NCBI GenBank assembly: GCA_963810775.1
Contig: CAWEOT010000006.1
Span: 62,001 to 126,000 of the forward strand
Length of the DNA stretch: 64,000 bases
Origin: DATBVX01 sp963810775
Lineage (GTDB): Bacteria > Pseudomonadota > Gammaproteobacteria > Steroidobacterales > Steroidobacteraceae
Reading direction: 5' to 3'
In this document: positions 1 through 8,931 of the stretch, one piece after another
How positions within the stretch are numbered: position 1 is the stretch's first letter
Layout: every line of letters starts with the position of its first letter
The notes under the pieces: model-generated
What the model was told of the DNA's origin: nothing
What the model saw: only the letters and a program-made list of their open reading frames with translations
The model's database searches: none
Program-made: the position numbers and the translations under genes

Positions 1-170
1 TCCTTTCCCGCCTTGAGCTCGGCGATGCGCTGCGGCTTGATGTCAAAACCGACCGTATGAAGGTGTTTGCCGAATTCGGCCGCGAGCGGCAGCCCTACAT
101 AACCCAAACCAATGACGCCGATCCGACAGTTCCTCAAGGCAGGCACGCGCTGACTCCGATGAATTCGCAT
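1..170 (-). CDS. nucleotide-sugar dehydrogenase, N-terminal fragment (cut by window edge)
   Basis: Reverse-strand translation from ATG 170 (or an in-frame GTG at 146) gives a Rossmann start, IGVIGLGYVGLPLAAEFGK, followed by TVGFDIKPQRIAELKAG. This is the NAD-binding end of the UDP-glucose/GDP-mannose dehydrogenase family and is closest in style to the UDP-N-acetylhexosamine 6-dehydrogenases (TviB/WbpA/WecC group). These oxidise C6 of a UDP-sugar to the uronic acid for surface polysaccharides. Only about 55 residues are present, so the substrate cannot be judged. It lies 77 bases downstream of dnaQ on the same strand. Confidence 0.8.
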   Translation of the reverse strand, partial: MRIHRSQRVPALRNCRIGVIGLGYVGLPLAAEFGKHLHTVGFDIKPQRIAELKAGK

Positions 171-247
171 TGGTTGTTGGCACTCATTGTCGCGAATTCA
201 GCGGGTTCTCGGGCGAGAATTGGCTCGCAAGTCCAGAGCCTCGGCAT

Positions 248-949
248 TCAAAATCGCGCCCCCACACCGCCCGAGACCTGGTCGATGGTTCTCAGGAACC
301 GCTCGTGCGCTTCGATCTCTTCCGCGCTGGCCCGAACAATGAGGAGCGGCACCTCCGCCCTCACCGCCCGCGGAATCGGCTGCACGCGGATCTGGCCCGT
401 CGCTTCGGCTCCACCGAGGATCAGGGCGCCCTGCCCACCCGTCATGGCCAGGTACACGTCGGCGAGGATGCGCGCGTCGAGCAATGCCCCATGCAGCTCG
501 CGATGCGAGTTGTCGATCGAATAGCGCTTGCAGAGCGCGTCGAGACTGTTGCGCTGGCCGGGGTGCATCTGGCGGGCGAGTACCAGCGTATCGAGTACCG
601 TGCACAACGCATTCATCGGCGAGCGCGTACCCTCGAGGCGACGCAGTTCCATGTCCAGAAATCCGACGTCGAACGGCGCGTTATGGATCACTAGCTCGGC
701 GCCCGCGACGAAGTGCAGAAATTCCTCCGCGATCTGGGCGAAGCGCGGCTGGTTGACGAGAAACTCGTTCGTTATCCCGTGCACGTTGCGCGCGCCGTAG
801 TCGATCTCGCGGTCAGGGCATAGATAGCGATGAAAGTTGCGCCCGGTGTGGCGCCGATTGATGAGCTCCACGCAACCGATTTCGATGATGCGATGGTCGA
901 GTCCCAGCTCCAGGCCGGTGGTTTCGGTATCAAGCACGATCTGACGCAT
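248..949 (-). CDS. dnaQ: DNA polymerase III epsilon subunit (3'-5' proofreading exonuclease)
   Basis: Proofreading exonuclease of the replicative polymerase core, 233 aa (E. coli DnaQ 243). It starts MRQIVLDTETTG, so the Exo I acidic pair is D7 and E9. Exo II is the NAPFDVGF block (D94), and Exo III is H153 with D158 in HGALLDARILADVY. These match the five catalytic residues of the DEDDh family. The short tail past residue 175 should bind the polymerase alpha subunit. Its start overlaps the end of rnhA by 20 bases; the rnhA-dnaQ pairing is classical, but here both genes read in the same direction rather than divergently as in E. coli. Confidence 0.95.
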   Translation of the reverse strand: MRQIVLDTETTGLELGLDHRIIEIGCVELINRRHTGRNFHRYLCPDREIDYGARNVHGITNEFLVNQPRFAQIAEEFLHFVAGAELVIHNAPFDVGFLDMELRRLEGTRSPMNALCTVLDTLVLARQMHPGQRNSLDALCKRYSIDNSHRELHGALLDARILADVYLAMTGGQGALILGGAEATGQIRVQPIPRAVRAEVPLLIVRASAEEIEAHERFLRTIDQVSGGVGARF

Positions 950-1388
950 CGAACCCCACTAGCTCATCGATTGCTTCGTTGGCAAGTCTATCCACGCGCT
1001 CGTTTCCTGCAATGCCCGCATGCCCTCGCACCCAGTGCCATTCGATCTCATGGCGCTGGCTCAGCGCATCGAGTTCCTGCCAGAGATCCACGTTCTTCAC
1101 CGGCTGGCGGGCCGCGGTCTTCCAGCCGCGCTGCTTCCATTGCGCCAGCCACTCGGTAACTCCGCGCTTCACGTACTCCGAATCCGTGTGCAGGCTGACC
1201 TGGCACTTGCGTCGCAAGGCTTCGAGGGCGCGAATGGCAGCGGTGAGCTCCATGCGATTGTTGGTCGTGTGATCCTCGGCGCCCTGGAGAACCTTCTCAT
1301 GTTCACCGGAGATCAGCACGGCAGCCCAGCCCCCGGGACCTGGATTGCCGCGACACGCACCATCGGTCCAGATTTCTACGTCTTTCAC
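930..1388 (-). CDS. rnhA: ribonuclease HI
   Basis: Endonuclease that cuts the RNA strand of RNA:DNA hybrids. I place the start at GTG 1388 rather than at an upstream ATG (1448). The GTG overlaps the stop of the upstream methyltransferase gene as GTGA, giving a 152-aa protein (E. coli 155 aa) that begins VKDVEIWTDGACRGNPGPGG. Catalytic residues are all present at family spacing: D9, E47 in NNRMEL, D69 in HTDSEYV, H123, and D133 in ERVDRLANEA. The overlap points to translational coupling with the methyltransferase. Confidence 0.95.
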   Translation of the reverse strand: MKDVEIWTDGACRGNPGPGGWAAVLISGEHEKVLQGAEDHTTNNRMELTAAIRALEALRRKCQVSLHTDSEYVKRGVTEWLAQWKQRGWKTAARQPVKNVDLWQELDALSQRHEIEWHWVRGHAGIAGNERVDRLANEAIDELVGFDASDRA

Positions 1389-2125
1389 GAGCGCATTCGC
1401 GGCGTCGGCTCGACCAGCCCGCCGACCATCGAACGTCGTTCGCGCCATTTCGGGCGGACGGGTGTGAGTGTATAGGTGCGTTTGCGTGCCTTGATGAGGT
1501 ACGCGCCCGCCGGCAGCAGCCGATGCGGCGTGAATCCGGAGGCTGTCACGGAAATCGAAGCGCCACGTCGCGGGGTCAGCGGCAGGCGGTACAGGTAGCG
1601 GCGCACAGCCGTGACTTCAAAACCGAGCAGCGCAAACCAATCGCGCACCCGGCTCTCCGGAATGAGTCTCGCAAGCCCTGGCGGAAAGCCTTCACTCGAA
1701 AGACGATGCCTGGCACCCCAGGTTCCCATCGCGCTGAACCCGAGGACCAGGAGCTGGCCCTCGGCCACGAGGACGCGGGCGACCTCACGCAGCACCGCGT
1801 GCGGATCGGTGTCGGTTTCCAGGGTGTGCGGCAGCAGGACTGCGTCGACGGAGTCCGAAGCGACCGGCAGGGACTCGGTCTTGCAGAACACCTGCGCCTG
1901 CCCTGCCAGTGCGGAACAGATCACAGTCTGGCGCTGGGTTCTGGCCGCGGGGAGGTAGGTTTTCGGATCGCCCCATGTGCCGATCTGCACGAAGTGGATG
2001 CCGAAGACATCGTCGAGCGCCTCATTCAGCACCTGCCGTTCGTGTTCGATGAGAAGCCCACCGAGTGGCGTCGCAAGCCATTGGCGCAGGCGATCGGCGC
2101 GTTCAGCCATCGTGGACTGGTTCAC
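1385..2125 (-). CDS. class I SAM-dependent methyltransferase (YafS-like position)
   Basis: 246 aa with a methyltransferase type-11 layout: FVQIGTWGDP replaces the usual glycine-rich motif I, an acidic/PVASDSVDAVLLPHTLE stretch acts as motif IV, and a REVARVLVAEGQLLVLGF strand follows. Motif I is poorly conserved, so methyl-donor binding may be weak or altered. E. coli yafS sits in the same place between rnhA and gloB, and orthology is likely. The substrate is unknown. It is transcribed divergently from gloB across a 94-base gap and is the first gene of the methyltransferase-rnhA-dnaQ unit. Confidence 0.75.
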   Translation of the reverse strand: MNQSTMAERADRLRQWLATPLGGLLIEHERQVLNEALDDVFGIHFVQIGTWGDPKTYLPAARTQRQTVICSALAGQAQVFCKTESLPVASDSVDAVLLPHTLETDTDPHAVLREVARVLVAEGQLLVLGFSAMGTWGARHRLSSEGFPPGLARLIPESRVRDWFALLGFEVTAVRRYLYRLPLTPRRGASISVTASGFTPHRLLPAGAYLIKARKRTYTLTPVRPKWRERRSMVGGLVEPTPRMRS

Positions 2126-2219
2126 ACAAAATCAACGTTTTATAGGGGAAAACCGATGGCAATTTTGAGCCCTTGAAGTTAAATTCGCGAGCAATTCCAC
2201 GCACATCTGCCCACACGGA

Positions 2220-3005
2220 ATGGGAGCCATGCTCGAGGCGACGCCGGTCAGGGCATTTTCGGACAACTACATCTGGATCATCCACGGCGCCCGTCAGCAC
2301 GCACGCGTCGCTGCGGTGGATCCTGGTGAGGCTGGCCCGGTAATTTCTGCACTTGAGCAGCAGCATTGGCAGCTCAGCGCGATCCTCGTCACTCATCATC
2401 ACCCCGATCATGTCGGTGGAGTTTCCGAACTGGTGGAACGCTTTCACGTCCCGGTCTACGGACCGGCGGGCGAGAAGATACCTGAACGGACCGTGAGCGT
2501 CGCGGGTGGCGCGCGGGTACATCTGCGTGAGCTCGAGCTCGACTTCGACGTCCTCGACATCCCCGGCCACACGCGCGGCCATGTCGCATATTGCGGACAC
2601 GGTGCACTGTTCTGCGGCGATACGCTCTTCAGCGCGGGTTGTGGGCGGCTGTTCGAGGGCACACCTGCCCAGATGCAGCGCTCGCTCAACACGCTGCGCG
2701 AACTGCCGCCCGATACGCGCGTCTACTGTGGACACGAGTACACGCTCAGCAATCTGCGTTTTGCACTTGCGGTGGAGCCCGACAACGGCGCCACGCGCGA
2801 GTACCTGGAGACGGCAAAGGAGATGCGTTCCAAGGGCCGCCCAACCTTGCCGTCGAATATGGCGTTGGAGATCGCCGTGAACCCGTTCCTGCGCTGGGAC
2901 GAGCCGACCGTACAGAAGTCGGCCGAGCGCAAGGCGGGACGCTCCCTCGACAACCCGGTCGAGGTGTTCGCGACGATCCGACAGTGGAAGGACGGGTTTA
3001 GCTGA
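2220..3005 (+). CDS. gloB: hydroxyacylglutathione hydrolase (glyoxalase II)
   Basis: Hydrolyses S-lactoylglutathione to lactate and glutathione, the second step of methylglyoxal detoxification in the cytoplasm. The binuclear metal signature THHHPDHVGG lies at about residues 58-67 from the first ATG. Further ligands are in DIPGHTRGHVAY and FCGDTLFSAGCGR, and the C-terminal domain has the substrate-binding YCGHEYTLSNLRFA segment. Length 261 aa, normal (E. coli 251). A second ATG at 2229 (MLEATPVRAFSDNY) fits family alignments better and may be the true start. mltD follows 14 bases later. Confidence 0.93.
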   Translation: MGAMLEATPVRAFSDNYIWIIHGARQHARVAAVDPGEAGPVISALEQQHWQLSAILVTHHHPDHVGGVSELVERFHVPVYGPAGEKIPERTVSVAGGARVHLRELELDFDVLDIPGHTRGHVAYCGHGALFCGDTLFSAGCGRLFEGTPAQMQRSLNTLRELPPDTRVYCGHEYTLSNLRFALAVEPDNGATREYLETAKEMRSKGRPTLPSNMALEIAVNPFLRWDEPTVQKSAERKAGRSLDNPVEVFATIRQWKDGFS

Positions 3006-3019
3006 TCGAGGGCCGAGAA

Positions 3020-4513
3020 TTGACCGAGCAATACTTTGGTCGCGTCTTTCTGGCGACCCTGACGACATTACCGCTGCTTCTCTCCGCCTGCTCCAGTGTG
3101 GTTCGCGGGCCGGAGCCTGACGCAAGCGTCGTGGCTGCATCCGTTGCTTTACCGCCGGACTATCAGGCGCCCGAAGACCCGAGATTCACGCTGCAGCCAG
3201 AAGTGCTGGCGGCGGCCGAGGCCATCGCCGCAGCCCCAGCCGAGGAGCCGACATCGGTCCAGTACGCGGATCTCTTCGATCGCATGCGCGCCGGCTTCGC
3301 GCTGCCGGACGAAGAGGAAGTGGCGATCGATGTGCAGATGGCGTGGTATGTGAACCACCCCGACTACATGGAACGCACTTTCGGGCGCGGCCAGCGCTAC
3401 CTGTATCACATCGTTTCCGAGCTCGAGGCGCGGCACATGCCGTTGGAGCTCGCGCTGCTGCCCATAGTGGAAAGTGCCTTCGAGCCGTTCGGCTACTCGC
3501 GCGCACGCGCCGCGGGACTGTGGCAGTTCATTCCTGCCACCGGCGTACGCTTCGGGCTGAAGCAGAACTGGTGGTATGACGGCCGCCGCGACCTGATCGA
3601 ATCCACCCGCGCCGCGCTCGATTACCTGCAGTTCCTCAACACCGAATTCAACGGCGACTGGCTGCTCGCGATCGCGGCGTACAACTCCGGCGAGCTCAAC
3701 GTGCATCGAGCGGTCCAGGAGAACCTGAAGCACAAGCGGCCGACCGATTTCTGGCATCTGAAACTGCCGAAGGAAACCCGCGCGTACGTGCCGAAGCTCC
3801 TCGCCATGCGGCGCATCGTCGCCGATCCGGGCGCAGTAGGGCTGGAGTTCTCCACGATTCCCAATGAGCCGTACTTCGCGCGCGTGGAAACGGGCGGACA
3901 GATCGATCTGAAGCTCGCAGCGGAAATCGCGGGTGTCGAGAACGAAGAGCTCGCATACCTCAACCCGGCTTTCAATCGCTGGGCTACCGACCCCGACGGC
4001 CCGCACTTCCTGCTGCTGCCGGTCGATACCAGTGAAGGATTCCGCGATGCGCTGGCGCAGGTGCCCACCCAGGACCGCGTGCCTTATGCGAGCTACGATG
4101 TCGCGGCGGGCGAAAACATCACCACCTTCGCTAAACGCTGCGGCACGACGGTTGCCGTCGTGCGTGAGATCAATGGCCTGAAGGGCACGCGCCTCAAATC
4201 GGGCGAGGCACTGCTCGTACCCGCAAGCGGCGGGGCTCTACATCCGAAGATCGCGGCCGCAGCGGCTCGCGTAGACGGACGCGCGCCAGCCACGCGCGGC
4301 AACTTCCATGTCGTCCGTCGGGGCGAGTCTCTCTGGAGCATCGCCCGCAGCAATGGCATGAACGTGAATACGCTCGCGAGTATCAATGGTATGGCGCCCG
4401 GCGACACGCTTTCTGCCGGAAAGAAGCTGCGCCTTCGCGGCAGCAGCAGAGTAGTAGCAGCAGTAGCCCCTCTTCCAACGCGACAGTGCTGGCCGCCATT
4501 GGCGAAGCGATGA
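3020..4513 (+). CDS. mltD: membrane-bound lytic murein transglycosylase D (reading frame broken near its 3' end)
   Basis: Cleaves peptidoglycan glycan strands to anhydromuropeptides at the outer membrane. TTG start at 3020; a lipoprotein signal ends in LLLSAC (C24). The transglycosylase domain at about 105-260 carries the catalytic Glu E151 in IVESAFEPFGYS, then GLWQFIPATG and IAAYNSGE. Two LysM modules follow, at about 355-405 and 430-475. After LRLRGSS the frame goes astray into 20 unrelated residues. A third LysM and its Ser/Gln-rich linker continue in the neighbouring frame (4441-4671). A one-base loss in the cagcag/agtagtagc tract near 4435-4470 would explain this. Confidence 0.9.
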   Translation: MTEQYFGRVFLATLTTLPLLLSACSSVVRGPEPDASVVAASVALPPDYQAPEDPRFTLQPEVLAAAEAIAAAPAEEPTSVQYADLFDRMRAGFALPDEEEVAIDVQMAWYVNHPDYMERTFGRGQRYLYHIVSELEARHMPLELALLPIVESAFEPFGYSRARAAGLWQFIPATGVRFGLKQNWWYDGRRDLIESTRAALDYLQFLNTEFNGDWLLAIAAYNSGELNVHRAVQENLKHKRPTDFWHLKLPKETRAYVPKLLAMRRIVADPGAVGLEFSTIPNEPYFARVETGGQIDLKLAAEIAGVENEELAYLNPAFNRWATDPDGPHFLLLPVDTSEGFRDALAQVPTQDRVPYASYDVAAGENITTFAKRCGTTVAVVREINGLKGTRLKSGEALLVPASGGALHPKIAAAAARVDGRAPATRGNFHVVRRGESLWSIARSNGMNVNTLASINGMAPGDTLSAGKKLRLRGSSRVVAAVAPLPTRQCWPPLAKR

Positions 4514-4671
4514 CTTATACCGTCAGGCGCGGTGACACTCTTTACGACATCGCGCGCCGCTTCAGCGTGTCGGTGGCGCAGCTTCTCAACTGGAACGGCC
4601 TCAGCAAGCACGATGCTCTGATGCCGGGCCAGCGATTGGTGATGTACGTTACCGGCCGAGCAAGGACTTAA
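4441..4671 (+). pseudogene. mltD: detached third LysM module of mltD (out of frame)
   Basis: In the frame one base back from mltD, translation gives a low-complexity linker (QQQ, six serines, PSSNATV) and then a full LysM module: YTVRRGDTLYDIARRF, SVSVAQLLNWNGL, LMPGQRLVMYV. It ends at a stop at 4671, which fits the natural C-terminus of a three-LysM MltD. It has no plausible start or ribosome-binding site of its own, so it is the tail of mltD and not a separate gene. Confidence 0.8.
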
Positions 4672-4745
4672 TCGCAGACTCTCGATCCCCGCTCCCCGAC
4701 CCGCTCGGCTACAATCCCTCGCATCATCACATTGGGAGCCCTCTC

Positions 4746-5543
4746 ATGGGATTCCTTGCCGGCAAGCGGGCCTTGATAGTCGGGCTCGCCACCGAACGCT
4801 CCATTGCACACGGTATTGCGCAGGCCATGCACCGCGAAGGAGCGGAGCTGGCCTTCACATATCTCGAGCGTCTCAAGGACCGCGTCGTGGAGCTCGCCGG
4901 TGAGCTCGGTTCGACGCTGACGATGCCGATGAATGTGGAGTCGGACGAGGAAATCAGCCGCGCGTTCGCCGAGCTCAAGCGTCGGTGGGACAGCGCCGAC
5001 ATCATCGTGCACTCGGTCGCTTTCGCTCCACGCGAGGCGCTGGCCGGCGGGTTCGTCGATAGCACTTCACGCGATTCATTTCGCGTCGCGCACGAGATTT
5101 CGAGTTACAGCCTGACCGCCCTGGCCCGCGAAGGTCGCTCATTGATGGCGGGGCGAAAAGGCGCGTTGCTTACCCTGAGCTATCTCGGGGCGGTGCGCTC
5201 CATTCCCGCGTACAACGTCATGGGACTGGCGAAAGCGAGCCTCGAGGCGAATGTACGCTTCCTTGCGGCGGACCTCGGTCCGGCAGGAATCAGGGTGAAC
5301 GGCATTTCGGCCGGTCCAATCAAGACGCTGTCTGCCGCGGGTATCGCCGGATTTCGCAAGATGCTGGCGCACGTCGCGCACACGGCACCGTTGCGGCGGA
5401 ATGTGACGCTGGAGGATGTCGGCAACGCCGCCGCCTTCCTGTGCTCGGATCTCGCGGCCGGCATCACCGGAGAGATCCTGTACGTCGATGCCGGCTACAA
5501 CACCGTTGGGATGAGCTTCGGCGAGGAACCGGCGAGCGACTGA
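4746..5543 (+). CDS. fabI: enoyl-[acyl-carrier-protein] reductase, NADH type
   Basis: Last reductive step of each fatty-acid elongation round. It is an atypical short-chain dehydrogenase of 265 aa (E. coli 262). It shows the FabI-specific nucleotide loop GLATERSIAHGIA and catalytic residues Y146, Y156 and K163 in SIPAYNVMGLAKASLEANV, at the same numbers as in E. coli. A GGGAG ribosome-binding site lies 8 bases before ATG, and a TACAAT -10-like hexamer lies at 4710-4715. It converges on the dicarboxylate carrier gene, leaving only 3 bases between stops. In Pseudomonas fabI lies next to ppiD; here one gene intervenes. Confidence 0.96.
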   Translation: MGFLAGKRALIVGLATERSIAHGIAQAMHREGAELAFTYLERLKDRVVELAGELGSTLTMPMNVESDEEISRAFAELKRRWDSADIIVHSVAFAPREALAGGFVDSTSRDSFRVAHEISSYSLTALAREGRSLMAGRKGALLTLSYLGAVRSIPAYNVMGLAKASLEANVRFLAADLGPAGIRVNGISAGPIKTLSAAGIAGFRKMLAHVAHTAPLRRNVTLEDVGNAAAFLCSDLAAGITGEILYVDAGYNTVGMSFGEEPASD

Positions 5544-5546
5544 CGG

Positions 5547-6845
5547 TCAGCTCGACCATTCCGCCGGCGACTTCGGAATTCCCTGCTCTCCCTCCAGGCG
5601 CGCGACGATCAGCGCGCAACATGCGTCGGCAAAGACGTTCACCGTCGTGCGGCACATGTCGAGGATCCGGTCGAACACCAGCAGCACACCGACCGCTTCT
5701 GCCGGCAGGCCGACCGCGGTGAGAATCACCGTGATTGCAACCAGTGACGCTGCCGGAATTCCGGCAATGCCCATGGAGGTGATGAGCGCGAGCACCACGA
5801 TCGTGAACTGGTGACCGAAGCTCAAGTGCAGGCCATACGCCTGGGCGATGAACATCGCCGCGGCGCATTCATAGAGCGCGCTGCCGGCATGATTAAGCGA
5901 AGCGCCAAGCGGCATCACGAAACCCGTGACCCGGTTCGATACGCCGACCCGGCGCTCGGTGCAATCGATGCTCATCGCGAGCGTCGCGGACGATGAGGCG
6001 GTCGAGAACGCGGTCAGGAGCGCTGGTGCCATCGCGGGAAACATCGGCCACGGGTTCGCCCGTCCAGCGAGTCGCACGAGCAGGGGCAAGAGAAGGAATA
6101 TGTAGATCGCAAGGCCAGCCAGTACCGTGGCGCTGAAGACCAGCAAGGGGCCCGCAGCGCCGAACCCCGTCTTCGCAACAGTGCGTGCCGCCAGGCCAAA
6201 GACCCCGATCGGCGCGAGTCGCATGACGAATTCGGTCATGCGCATCATCACCTGGAACACGCCCTGCCAGAACCCGATCAACGGTTTCGCATGCTCGGGC
6301 GCAATACGCGAGAGAAAAAATCCGAACAGGATGCTGAAAAACACCAGGCCAAGGAGCTTGTTGCTGAGCGCGGCCTCGACGATGTTGGGTGGAACGATGC
6401 CGAGCAGCGTGTCGATGAGTTTGCCCGCGCCAGTCCCCACCGCGCTGGAGACGTCCTGCGACGAAGCCTCGAAAGCCAGCAACTCGCGCGCCGGAACTCC
6501 GTCGACGATTCCCGGCCGGACAATATTCGACAACGTCAGCGCCACCAGCACCGCGATCAACGTGGTGACGACATAGAACAGCAGCGTCTTGCCGCCGAGG
6601 CGCCCCAGATCGCGCGCCGAGCCGATGCCTGCCACGCCGCTGATCACCGACGACATGATCAGGGGCACGACCAGCATCTTCAGGGCGTTGACGAACAGGG
6701 TGCCGAGGAAGTCGAAGATCGAGATCAGTGGAAGCCCGAAAAGCGACGCTTCGGGGCCGACCAGGTAACCGCAGAACCCGCCGACCGCGATCGCGATCAG
6801 AATCTGCCAATGGAGCGGGATCCGAAAGATCAGGTTCGTATTCAT
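5547..6845 (-). CDS. dicarboxylate/amino acid:cation symporter (DAACS family)
   Basis: Inner-membrane Na+ or H+-coupled importer of glutamate, aspartate or C4-dicarboxylates. From ATG 6845 (MNTNLIFRIPLHW) it is 432 aa with about eight hydrophobic helices. Family signatures are the serine-rich hairpin TASSSATLAMSIDC, the GFVMPLGASLNHAGSALYE segment, and the final helix NVFADACCALIVARLEG with the conserved NxxxD-type ligand site. An in-frame ATG at 6881 would add 12 unlikely residues. Substrate preference cannot be assigned. It is inserted between fabI and ppiD and runs in the same direction as ppiD. Confidence 0.9.
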   Translation of the reverse strand: MNTNLIFRIPLHWQILIAIAVGGFCGYLVGPEASLFGLPLISIFDFLGTLFVNALKMLVVPLIMSSVISGVAGIGSARDLGRLGGKTLLFYVVTTLIAVLVALTLSNIVRPGIVDGVPARELLAFEASSQDVSSAVGTGAGKLIDTLLGIVPPNIVEAALSNKLLGLVFFSILFGFFLSRIAPEHAKPLIGFWQGVFQVMMRMTEFVMRLAPIGVFGLAARTVAKTGFGAAGPLLVFSATVLAGLAIYIFLLLPLLVRLAGRANPWPMFPAMAPALLTAFSTASSSATLAMSIDCTERRVGVSNRVTGFVMPLGASLNHAGSALYECAAAMFIAQAYGLHLSFGHQFTIVVLALITSMGIAGIPAASLVAITVILTAVGLPAEAVGVLLVFDRILDMCRTTVNVFADACCALIVARLEGEQGIPKSPAEWSS

Positions 6846-6899
6846 GTCTAACCGCCGCAGTGGAATCGTGCGAGCAGCCAACCCGGAAGGAACGCCCGC

Positions 6900-8816
6900 C
6901 TACTCGAAGATCTTCGTGTTCTTCGTGACCTTGGATTCAGCGCGCAATGCCTGCATGTAGCCCGTGACTTCGCGCGTGCCGACCCGTGCGTTCAGACCGC
7001 GTTCCCGGTTCTGCTGATCCTGTGCGGCCTCGACGGAGGCGTCCTGTCGCACGCCGGAAAACGCCAGCAGTGCTGCATCACCGTTGCCGAGTGGCACCGA
7101 CTGATAGCGCGCGCCCGACTCCGGCGCAGGCGTGGCGAAGAGTGCGTTGCGCAGCTCGATCGGGAGCGTGGTATCGGTGCGGCCGAGATATTTCGGCCCT
7201 TCTGCCTTGAGCTTGCGCTGAGTGGCAACCTCATTCCAGGTCGTTGCTCCGGCGCGCAGCTTCTCGGCAAGTTCCGCCGCCACGCGCCGGGCACTGGCGC
7301 TCGCTCCCTCCCGAATCAAGTGCTCCACGATCTGCGCACGCACATCCGCAAGCGGCTTCTGTTTGGGCTCGACTCGCGACACTACGTGCAACACCACGAT
7401 ATCGCCCGGGCTCAATTCGACGGGCTTGCTGTTCTGTCCGTTGAGCACGTCGTTGTTGTCGAAGATCGCCGTGATCAACTCGTCGCGGCGCCCGAGCGGA
7501 GCACCGCCCTCACGCGTAAACGCGGCGATTTCCTGCACGGGTAACGACAATTCCTTACCTACCGCATCAATATCGTCGATATGCTCAAAGGCCTTGTCTG
7601 CGAGCTGTTCCTGGCGTTCACCGAATACCTTCTCGGCTTCCTGCTTGCGGTACTCGGCTTCGAGCTCCGCACGTACGTCCTGGAGCACCTTCTGCTTGGC
7701 CGGCTGGATGTCGTCGAGACGGATGATGTGATACCCGAACTGGGTGCGTACCGGACCTCGCACCTCGCCTGCCTTCATGCTGAAAAGCGCGTCAGCGAAC
7801 GGGCCGACGAAGAAGCTGCGTTCCGCCCAACCCAGATCGCCGCCCTGTGCCGCCGAGCCTGCATCCTGCGAGACCTCGCGGGCGAGCTTGGCGAAATCGG
7901 TTCCGGCATTCACCTTAGCCAGGATGTCCTCCGCTTTCTTGCGAGCAGCCGTGTCTTCTGCGTCTTTGGCAACCTGGACGAGGATGTGCCGTCCGCGCCG
8001 CCGTTCCGGCTCGACGTAGCGATCCTTGACACTTTCATAGTAGGTCGCGAGCGCTTCGTCGCTGACTTTCACCTGCGCGGCGATGTCGTCCACCTTCAGC
8101 TCGATGTACTTGAGCGCGACGGTATCGGGCGTCATGAAATTCGATTTGTTCTTTTCGTAGTAGGCATTGACGGCGGCATCGTCGGGTATCGACCCGGCGG
8201 CGAAATCGGCGGCGGGAATCAGCATCCAGCTCGCTTCGCGCTGTTCACGCTCCAGCGCCCGCGCACGTGTGAGCTCGGCCGGGGTTACAAACGCGGAAAC
8301 GGCCAGGCCGTTCTGCAGCTGGGAAATCTGCAAGCTGCGGCGCTGATCTGCTTCGAATGCAGCCGGCGAGATGCCCTGTGCCTGCAGCAGACGCATCGCA
8401 GCTTCCTGGGAGAACTTGCCGTCGACCTGAAATTGCGGGATCTCCTCAAACGATTTCATCACCTGCTGATCGCTGACGCGATAACCGAGCTGCGTGGCGT
8501 GCTGCATAATGATTTCGTTGCGGACGAAAGCCTCCAGGAGTTGCTCCTGGATCGTGCTGCGCATTTCGGGCGGGACATCCTTGCGCAGCTGCTGCTGGTA
8601 CTGTGCCAACTGATTCTGGTAGGCGCGCCGAACTTCCTCGGCGGAGATCTTCGGGGACGGTTTCCACCATGGCCAGTCACTGCTCGCGACTTTGGCGGCA
8701 TAGCTCGCAGCGCCAAAACCGACATTAATGCCCCAGAAAATGAACGGCACGCCGATGAGGCCAATCACGATGGCCGCGATCCAACCGGTGATCTTGTCGT
8801 GAATCTTCTGCAGCAT
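6900..8816 (-). CDS. ppiD: SurA/PpiD-type periplasmic folding chaperone
   Basis: Inner-membrane-anchored periplasmic chaperone located near the Sec translocon. It is 638 aa (E. coli 623). One N-terminal helix, ITGWIAAIVIGLIGVPFIFW, follows the positive MLQKIHDK. A SurA-N-like region follows at about 40-200. The parvulin domain at about 270-370 contains GRHILVQVAKDAEDTAA, GGDLGWAERSFFVGPF and FGYHIIRLDDIQ. A C-terminal PpiC-like lobe completes it. It lies downstream of lon as in E. coli and Pseudomonas, but the HU-beta gene hupB, usually between them, is absent. Confidence 0.93.
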   Translation of the reverse strand: MLQKIHDKITGWIAAIVIGLIGVPFIFWGINVGFGAASYAAKVASSDWPWWKPSPKISAEEVRRAYQNQLAQYQQQLRKDVPPEMRSTIQEQLLEAFVRNEIIMQHATQLGYRVSDQQVMKSFEEIPQFQVDGKFSQEAAMRLLQAQGISPAAFEADQRRSLQISQLQNGLAVSAFVTPAELTRARALEREQREASWMLIPAADFAAGSIPDDAAVNAYYEKNKSNFMTPDTVALKYIELKVDDIAAQVKVSDEALATYYESVKDRYVEPERRRGRHILVQVAKDAEDTAARKKAEDILAKVNAGTDFAKLAREVSQDAGSAAQGGDLGWAERSFFVGPFADALFSMKAGEVRGPVRTQFGYHIIRLDDIQPAKQKVLQDVRAELEAEYRKQEAEKVFGERQEQLADKAFEHIDDIDAVGKELSLPVQEIAAFTREGGAPLGRRDELITAIFDNNDVLNGQNSKPVELSPGDIVVLHVVSRVEPKQKPLADVRAQIVEHLIREGASASARRVAAELAEKLRAGATTWNEVATQRKLKAEGPKYLGRTDTTLPIELRNALFATPAPESGARYQSVPLGNGDAALLAFSGVRQDASVEAAQDQQNRERGLNARVGTREVTGYMQALRAESKVTKNTKIFE

Positions 8817-8931
8817 GCTCAGACCTCGATTTCAGCGGCCGCGAATCCTACCACAGAGGCTGAAAAACGCAGCTCGGCGCTGATACCTTAGTTCGCGAAA
8901 CGGTGCGCAACCGGCGATGCGGCACGTGTGC

